From the NCBI GenBank assembly GCA_030824495.1, contig JAVBXP010000016.1, forward strand, positions 155,473 to 219,472: DNA of 64,000 nucleotides, in the 5' to 3' direction. The stretch comes from a bacterium. Lineage in GTDB: Bacteria; Pseudomonadota; Alphaproteobacteria; Caulobacterales; Caulobacteraceae. The notes beneath the pieces are model-generated. The model made no database searches and was not told the DNA's origin. It saw nothing but the letters and a program-made list of their open reading frames with translations. The translations under genes and the position numbers were made by a program. This document shows, piece after piece, positions 59,916-64,000 of this stretch (position 1 is its first letter; each line of letters opens with the position of its first letter).

Positions 59916-61172
59916 ATGAGCTTGGCGCATGAACCATCGCTGGCGGCTCTGGCCGCCTCCCCCCGGGCCTTTCATAGGCTCCCGGAACTTGCGGGCGCCC
60001 CGGCGGCGTTCCGCTTCGCCGCGCGACTGCTCGCGCTGAACTGGCGGGCAGGCGAACTGATCTTCGTCACTCCCGCCGGGCGTGAGCTGCGGATCAAGGG
60101 CGCCGAGCCCGGGTTCGACGCCAAGATCATCATTCATGATTTCCGGTTTATGCGCCGCGTGCTGGCCTCCGGCGATATTGGGTTCGCCGAGGGCTACATG
60201 GCCGGCGAGTGGGAGACGCCCGATCTCTCCGCGGTGCTCTGCGCCATGAGCCTGAACTTCGATCGACTGGTTAGGCTGATGGTCGGCAACCCAGTCGCTC
60301 GCGCCGTCAATTTTGTGGGCCATCGGCTGAACGCCAATACGCGCAAGGGATCGCGCAAGAACATCCACGCCCACTACGACCTCGGCAACGCGTTCTACTC
60401 GCGTTGGCTTGATAAGACGATGACCTACTCCTCGGCCCGGTATGAACAGGCTGGGCAATCCCTCGATCAAGCCCAGACCAACAAGTACCGCGCCCTGGCC
60501 CAAGGCATGGGCTTGGCCTCCGGCCATAGCGTTCTGGAGATCGGTTGCGGCTGGGGCGGGTTCGCCGAATTCGCGGCCAAGGAGGTCGGCGCGACCGTCA
60601 CCGGGATCACCATATCCAAGGAGCAGTTCGACTTCGCCCGCAAGCGCATGTTCGACCAAGGGCTCGCAGAACGGGCCGATATCCGGATGATCGACTATCG
60701 CGACGTCCAGGGCAGCTTCGACCGCGTGGCCTCCATCGAGATGTTCGAAGCTGTGGGCGAACGCTACTGGCCGACCTATTTCGACAAGATTCGGGATGTC
60801 CTGGCGCCTGGCGGGCGCGCCGGCCTTCAGATCATCACCATTCGCGACGAATTCTTCGAAGGCTACCGACGCCGGGCCGACTTCATCCAGAAGTACATCT
60901 TCCCCGGCGGCATGTTGCCCTCGGAGGAGCGCCTGAAGCCCATCACTGATCAGGCGGGCCTGCACTGGACCGGGATCAGCCGGTTTGGCGAGGATTACGC
61001 CGACACCCTGGCTGAGTGGGGCCGGCGCTTCGAGGGCGCCTGGGGCGAGATATCCCAGCTCGGCTTCGATGAGCGCTTCCGCAAACTCTGGCGGTTTTAT
61101 CTCAGCTATTGCGAGGCCGGCTTCCGCACCGGTCGGACCAATGTGGTGCAGCTAAGCCTCGCCAAGGCTTGA
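59916..61172 (+). CDS. Cyclopropane-fatty-acid-phospholipid synthase family methyltransferase
   Basis: A 418-residue SAM-dependent enzyme: AHYDLGNAFYSRWLDKTMTYSSARY precedes the SAM motif VLEIGCGWGGFAEFAAKEVG, then ITISKEQFDFARKRM, and RVASIEMFEAVGERYWPTYFDK, the CFA-synthase core with bicarbonate-binding Glu. The N-terminal region (about 1-110) is the family's lipid-binding lobe. It adds a methylene to unsaturated phospholipid acyl chains. ATG 59916 follows GAGGG. The 195-bp region before it, divergent from kdsA, shows no clear repeats. Confidence 0.87.
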   Translation: MSLAHEPSLAALAASPRAFHRLPELAGAPAAFRFAARLLALNWRAGELIFVTPAGRELRIKGAEPGFDAKIIIHDFRFMRRVLASGDIGFAEGYMAGEWETPDLSAVLCAMSLNFDRLVRLMVGNPVARAVNFVGHRLNANTRKGSRKNIHAHYDLGNAFYSRWLDKTMTYSSARYEQAGQSLDQAQTNKYRALAQGMGLASGHSVLEIGCGWGGFAEFAAKEVGATVTGITISKEQFDFARKRMFDQGLAERADIRMIDYRDVQGSFDRVASIEMFEAVGERYWPTYFDKIRDVLAPGGRAGLQIITIRDEFFEGYRRRADFIQKYIFPGGMLPSEERLKPITDQAGLHWTGISRFGEDYADTLAEWGRRFEGAWGEISQLGFDERFRKLWRFYLSYCEAGFRTGRTNVVQLSLAKA

Positions 61173-61215
61173 TCGCCTCTGTTCTTGAGCCGCTCCGCCA
61201 CCTAAGTAGACGGCC

Positions 61216-62214
61216 ATGACCGTTGCTATGAGCGTCCTGGACGCAATCGGAAACACGCGCCTGATCCGCCTTCGCCGTGCAAGCGAGGCCACAGGCTGTG
61301 AAATTCTCGGCAAGGCCGAGTTCATGAACCCGGGCCAGTCCGTCAAGGATCGCGCGGCGCTCTACATCATACGTGACGCCGAGAAGCGCGGATTGCTGCG
61401 GCCTGGCGGACGGATCGTCGAAGGCACCGCCGGCAACACCGGAATTGGCCTGGCCATGGTCGCTGCGGCCTCAGGCTATCGCACGACCATCGTCATCCCG
61501 CGCACTCAGAGCCAGGAGAAGAAGGACGCGATCCGCCTGCTCGGCGCCGAACTGGTCGAGGTCGATGCGGTCCCCTACTCCAACCCCGACAACTATGTCC
61601 GCTATTCCGGGCGTCTCGCCGAAGAGCTGAACGCCAAGGAGCCGGCCGGCGCCGTCTGGGCCAATCAGTTCGACAACGTCGCCAACCGCCAGGCCCACGT
61701 GGAAACAACAGGCCCCGAAATCTGGGAACAGACCAACGGCAAGGTGGACGGCTTCATCTCCGCGGTCGGATCCGGCGGCACCCTTGCCGGCGTCGCCGAG
61801 GCGCTCCGCGCCCGCAAGTCCGACATCAAGATCGGCCTGGCCGACCCCCACGGCGCCTCGCTCTATTCCTGGTACGCGGACGGTGAGTTGAAGTCCGAAG
61901 GAACCTCGATCAGCGAGGGCATCGGTCAAGGCCGGATCACCGCCAATCTCGAAGGGTTGAAGGTCGATCACGCCTATCGCATCGACGACGTCGAGATGCT
62001 GAACGTCATCTACGACATGGTCGAGCACGAGGGGCTGGTGATGGGCGGATCGACCGGCATCAATGTCGCCGGCGCTATCCGCATGGCCAAGGACCTTGGT
62101 CCGGGGCACACCATCGTGACCATCCTCTGCGACCAAGGCTCGCGCTATCAGAGCAAGATTTTCAATCCCGAGTTCCTGAAGGAACGCGGCTTCCCGGTTC
62201 CGAAGTGGCTTTAG
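61216..62214 (+). CDS. Cysteine synthase (O-acetylserine sulfhydrylase type)
   Basis: A 332-residue PLP enzyme: IGNTRLIRLRRASEATGCEI, the PLP lysine K44 in MNPGQSVKDRAALYI, GTAGNTGIGLAMVAAASGY (substrate loop, with Ala instead of the usual Ser), and GSGGTLAGVAEALRAR (phosphate-binding loop). The family makes cysteine from O-acetylserine and sulfide. It overlaps sseA or ends 2 nt before it, so sulfur metabolism is shared. A cystathionine-beta-synthase-like activity cannot be excluded. Confidence 0.88.
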   Translation: MTVAMSVLDAIGNTRLIRLRRASEATGCEILGKAEFMNPGQSVKDRAALYIIRDAEKRGLLRPGGRIVEGTAGNTGIGLAMVAAASGYRTTIVIPRTQSQEKKDAIRLLGAELVEVDAVPYSNPDNYVRYSGRLAEELNAKEPAGAVWANQFDNVANRQAHVETTGPEIWEQTNGKVDGFISAVGSGGTLAGVAEALRARKSDIKIGLADPHGASLYSWYADGELKSEGTSISEGIGQGRITANLEGLKVDHAYRIDDVEMLNVIYDMVEHEGLVMGGSTGINVAGAIRMAKDLGPGHTIVTILCDQGSRYQSKIFNPEFLKERGFPVPKWL

Positions 62215-62216
62215 AC

Positions 62217-63092
62217 ATGGATCCCGTCGTCTCGACCGCCTGGCTGGCCGACCGCCTGCGGGCGCCTGACATCCGGGTGGTCGATGGGACCTGGTTCATG
62301 CCGGCCGAGGGCCGCTCTGGGCATGAAGAGTATCTCCAAGTCCATATTCCGGGCGCGGTCTTCTTCGACATCGACGCCATCGCCGACCGATCAAGCGACC
62401 TGCCGCACATGCTCCCCACGCCCGAAGCCTTCGCGCACGCGGCAGGCGCGCTGGGCCTGCCGCGTGAGGCCGACATTGTGGTCTACGACACCCATGGGAT
62501 CCGCTCGGCCGCTCGTGTCTGGTGGACCCTGCGGGTGATGGGATACCCGAAGGTCCACGTGCTCGACGGCGGGCTGAAGAAGTGGCTGGCCGAACGTCGG
62601 CCGGTCGAGCCTGGCGAGATCTTCCCGCGCGCGGTTGAGCTTCCGCCGATGTTCGACGCCGCCCTGGTTCGCGACGCCGACGAGGTCCGCGCTCTGCTGA
62701 GTTCGGGCGAAGCCCGCATTGTCGACGCCCGCGCGGCCAGCCGGTTCACCGGCGAAGCCCCCGAGCCGCGCGCCGGCTTGCGGTCGGGCCACATGCCCGG
62801 CGCCGCCAATGTTCCCTGGGAAGGCGTGATCGCCGAAGACGGCACGTTGAAGTCGGCGCGTGACCTCAAGGCGGTCTTCAAGAGCGCCGGCGTCAATCTC
62901 GCTAAGCCGATTGTCACCAGCTGCGGCTCGGGCGTCACCGCCTCGGTGCTGGCCCTAGCCTTGGCCCGGATCGGCCTCGACCGCGTCGCCGTCTATGACG
63001 GCTCTTGGACCGAATGGGGCGGCCTGCCAGACACCCCCGTCGTCACCGCCCCTAGCGGACCGGCGGCGCGTACAACAAGCCGGGCTCGATAG
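62217..63092 (+). CDS. sseA: 3-mercaptopyruvate sulfurtransferase-type rhodanese
   Basis: A 291-residue two-domain rhodanese. The first domain has VVDGTWFMPAEGR, HIPGAVFFDIDAIAD and VYDTHGIRSAARVWWTLRVMG. The second has IVDARAASRFTGEAPEPRAGLRSGHMPGAANVP and the active-site loop SCGSGVTA with Cys236, the MST form. It transfers sulfur from 3-mercaptopyruvate to thiols or cyanide. ATG 62217 is used; an overlapping GTG 62205 is possible. Its last 41 bases overlap the convergent binding-protein gene. Confidence 0.9.
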   Translation: MDPVVSTAWLADRLRAPDIRVVDGTWFMPAEGRSGHEEYLQVHIPGAVFFDIDAIADRSSDLPHMLPTPEAFAHAAGALGLPREADIVVYDTHGIRSAARVWWTLRVMGYPKVHVLDGGLKKWLAERRPVEPGEIFPRAVELPPMFDAALVRDADEVRALLSSGEARIVDARAASRFTGEAPEPRAGLRSGHMPGAANVPWEGVIAEDGTLKSARDLKAVFKSAGVNLAKPIVTSCGSGVTASVLALALARIGLDRVAVYDGSWTEWGGLPDTPVVTAPSGPAARTTSRAR

Positions 63093-64000
63093 CGCTCCAC
63101 AGCGCATTGTGACCTCGCGCCAATTTGAGCGCCGATCCGGATCCCAGATTGCGGTTGAAGACCTCGTCGTAGGCCCCGACCTGGGTGATGACCTGGTAGG
63201 CCCAGTCCGGCTTCAGCCCCAGCACGCCGCCCAGGTTGTCCTGCACGCCGAGCAGACGCCTCACCCGTGGGTCGGTGGTAGTCGTCACCAGCTGCGACGC
63301 CGACTTGGAGTCGACCCCGAGCTCCTCCGCCGCAATGAGCGAAACCACTGTCCAGCGCACGATGTCGGCCCAGGCAGGGTCGTCCTGGCGAACGACCGGC
63401 CCCAGCGGCTCCTTGGAAATCACCGTCGGCAGGATCACGTGAGCGTTCGGGCTGTTCAACAGCGACCGCGCCGAGGCCAAGGCGCCCATGTCGGCGGTAA
63501 AGACGTCGCACTCATCGGCCTGGTAGCGCGCCAGCGCCTCGCTGGTGTCCTTCACGACCACGGCCAGATGCTTCAACCCACGCGCCTGGAAATAATCGGC
63601 CAGATTGGTCTCGCTGGCTGTGCCTTTCTGCACGCAGATCCGCGCGCCGTTCAGTTCGTCGGCGCTGGCTAGTCCCAAGGCCTTGGGCGCAAGGAACCCT
63701 TGGCCGTCGTAATAGGTGATGGCTGGGAAATCGACGCCCTCTCCGGCGTCCCGCGACAGAGTCAGCGAGGTGTTGCGCGAGAGCATGTCGATTTTGCCGG
63801 CCCGCAGCGCCGTGAACCGGTCCGGCGCCGTCACCGGCGTGAACCGCACGGCGTTGGCGTCGCCCAGCGTCGCGGCGGCTACCGCCCGGCAGATATCCAC
63901 GTCGAAGCCGCGCCACGCGCCCCGATCATCGGCATAAGCGAAGCCGGCGAGCCCCGGATTGACGCCGCAGGACAACCATCCGCGCGCCTTGATAGCCGCC
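63052..64000 (-). CDS. General L-amino-acid ABC transporter substrate-binding protein (AapJ-like), start outside window
   Basis: Partial: about 315 residues to the stop at 63052; the N-terminus and signal peptide lie beyond base 64000. It reads ARGWLSCGVNPGLAGFAYAD, GFDVDICRAVAAATLGD, FTALRAGKIDMLSRNTSLTLSRD, YYDGQGFLAPKALGL, ICVQKGTASETNLADYF and DVFTADMGALASAR, the AapJ/BztA family of periplasmic proteins for polar amino acids. Permease genes are not in the window, and may lie upstream to the right. Confidence 0.9.
   Translation of the reverse strand, partial: AAIKARGWLSCGVNPGLAGFAYADDRGAWRGFDVDICRAVAAATLGDANAVRFTPVTAPDRFTALRAGKIDMLSRNTSLTLSRDAGEGVDFPAITYYDGQGFLAPKALGLASADELNGARICVQKGTASETNLADYFQARGLKHLAVVVKDTSEALARYQADECDVFTADMGALASARSLLNSPNAHVILPTVISKEPLGPVVRQDDPAWADIVRWTVVSLIAAEELGVDSKSASQLVTTTTDPRVRRLLGVQDNLGGVLGLKPDWAYQVITQVGAYDEVFNRNLGSGSALKLARGHNALWSAIEPGLLYAPPVR

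Noticed and set aside
1..64000. Mobile elements, integrases, IS ends or CRISPR repeats
   Set aside because: None seen: no transposase or integrase motifs, no spaced repeat array, and the only tRNA gene has no duplicated 3' end nearby.

Overview
The window is chromosomal DNA from a high-GC alphaproteobacterium, most likely a member of the Caulobacteraceae (Caulobacter or Phenylobacterium). The best evidence is a PopA-type protein (two receiver-like domains plus a degenerate GGDEF domain that keeps its c-di-GMP I-site). Other support: a GlcNAc TonB-receptor/nag locus, a FtsZ copy very close to the Caulobacter type, a Pho box made of 11-bp repeats upstream of a lone pstS, and frequent GTG/TTG starts with 1-4 nt gene overlaps. 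I see no phage, IS element, integrase or CRISPR array; the DNA looks like ordinary backbone with small accessory pockets.

Layout. 1-4182: N-acetylglucosamine use (TonB receptor running off the left edge, divergent nagR-nagB-nagA). 4229-9868: an envelope metal module, probably copper (DUF2946, PCuAC chaperone, SCO1, second DUF2946, TonB receptor, PepSY protein). 9934-11325: flavin monooxygenase. 11322-15182 (minus): tmk-holB-tatD-metallo-beta-lactamase-purN, tightly overlapped. 15223-17506: rlpA, tRNA-Ser(UGA), an orphan ATP-grasp enzyme. 17710-19446: D-aminoacylase-type amidohydrolase. 19488-22670: GbsR/MarR regulator with a perfect 18-bp palindrome at its promoter, then cydA, cydB and a 38-residue CydX/DUF2474-like peptide. 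22686-24270 (minus): two tiny ORFs, Rnk-like, NUDIX, Rnk-like. 24786-26345: two unknown proteins and hemD.

26385-29966: metY, a dicarboxylate symporter, an outer-membrane barrel protein. 29967-31825 (minus): a second-type ftsZ lacking the usual long tail, a 51-residue membrane peptide, and an lpxA remnant. 31867-33503: rsmC-like methyltransferase and rsuA-like pseudouridine synthase. 33508-36660: PNPOx-like protein and a hybrid histidine kinase. 36838-44350: two CaiB-family CoA-transferases, an SDR, an MFS transporter, TusA, YihY, and pstS. 44473-52912: popA, a CcdC-like membrane protein, mfd, sdhE, a lipoprotein, recG. 52927-56391: quinone-reductase-like MDR, NDH-2, and a DUF3089 protein that lacks its nucleophile. 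56405-59720 (minus): kdsA-hldE-hldD for the LPS inner core. 59916-63092: cfa-like methyltransferase, cysK-like synthase, sseA. 63052-64000: an amino-acid ABC binding protein running off the right edge.

Most interesting for follow-up: the FtsZ paralogue with a changed T1 loop and no C-terminal tail; the DUF2946/PCuAC/SCO/TonB/PepSY module as a candidate copper-uptake system; the Rnk-NUDIX-Rnk operon with overlapping micro-ORFs next to a long hairpin; the gbsR-cydABX unit with a palindromic operator; and a run of stem-loops (one with a GCAA loop) between yihY and pstS that may be a structured RNA. All identifications come from reading sequence motifs; no database search was run.
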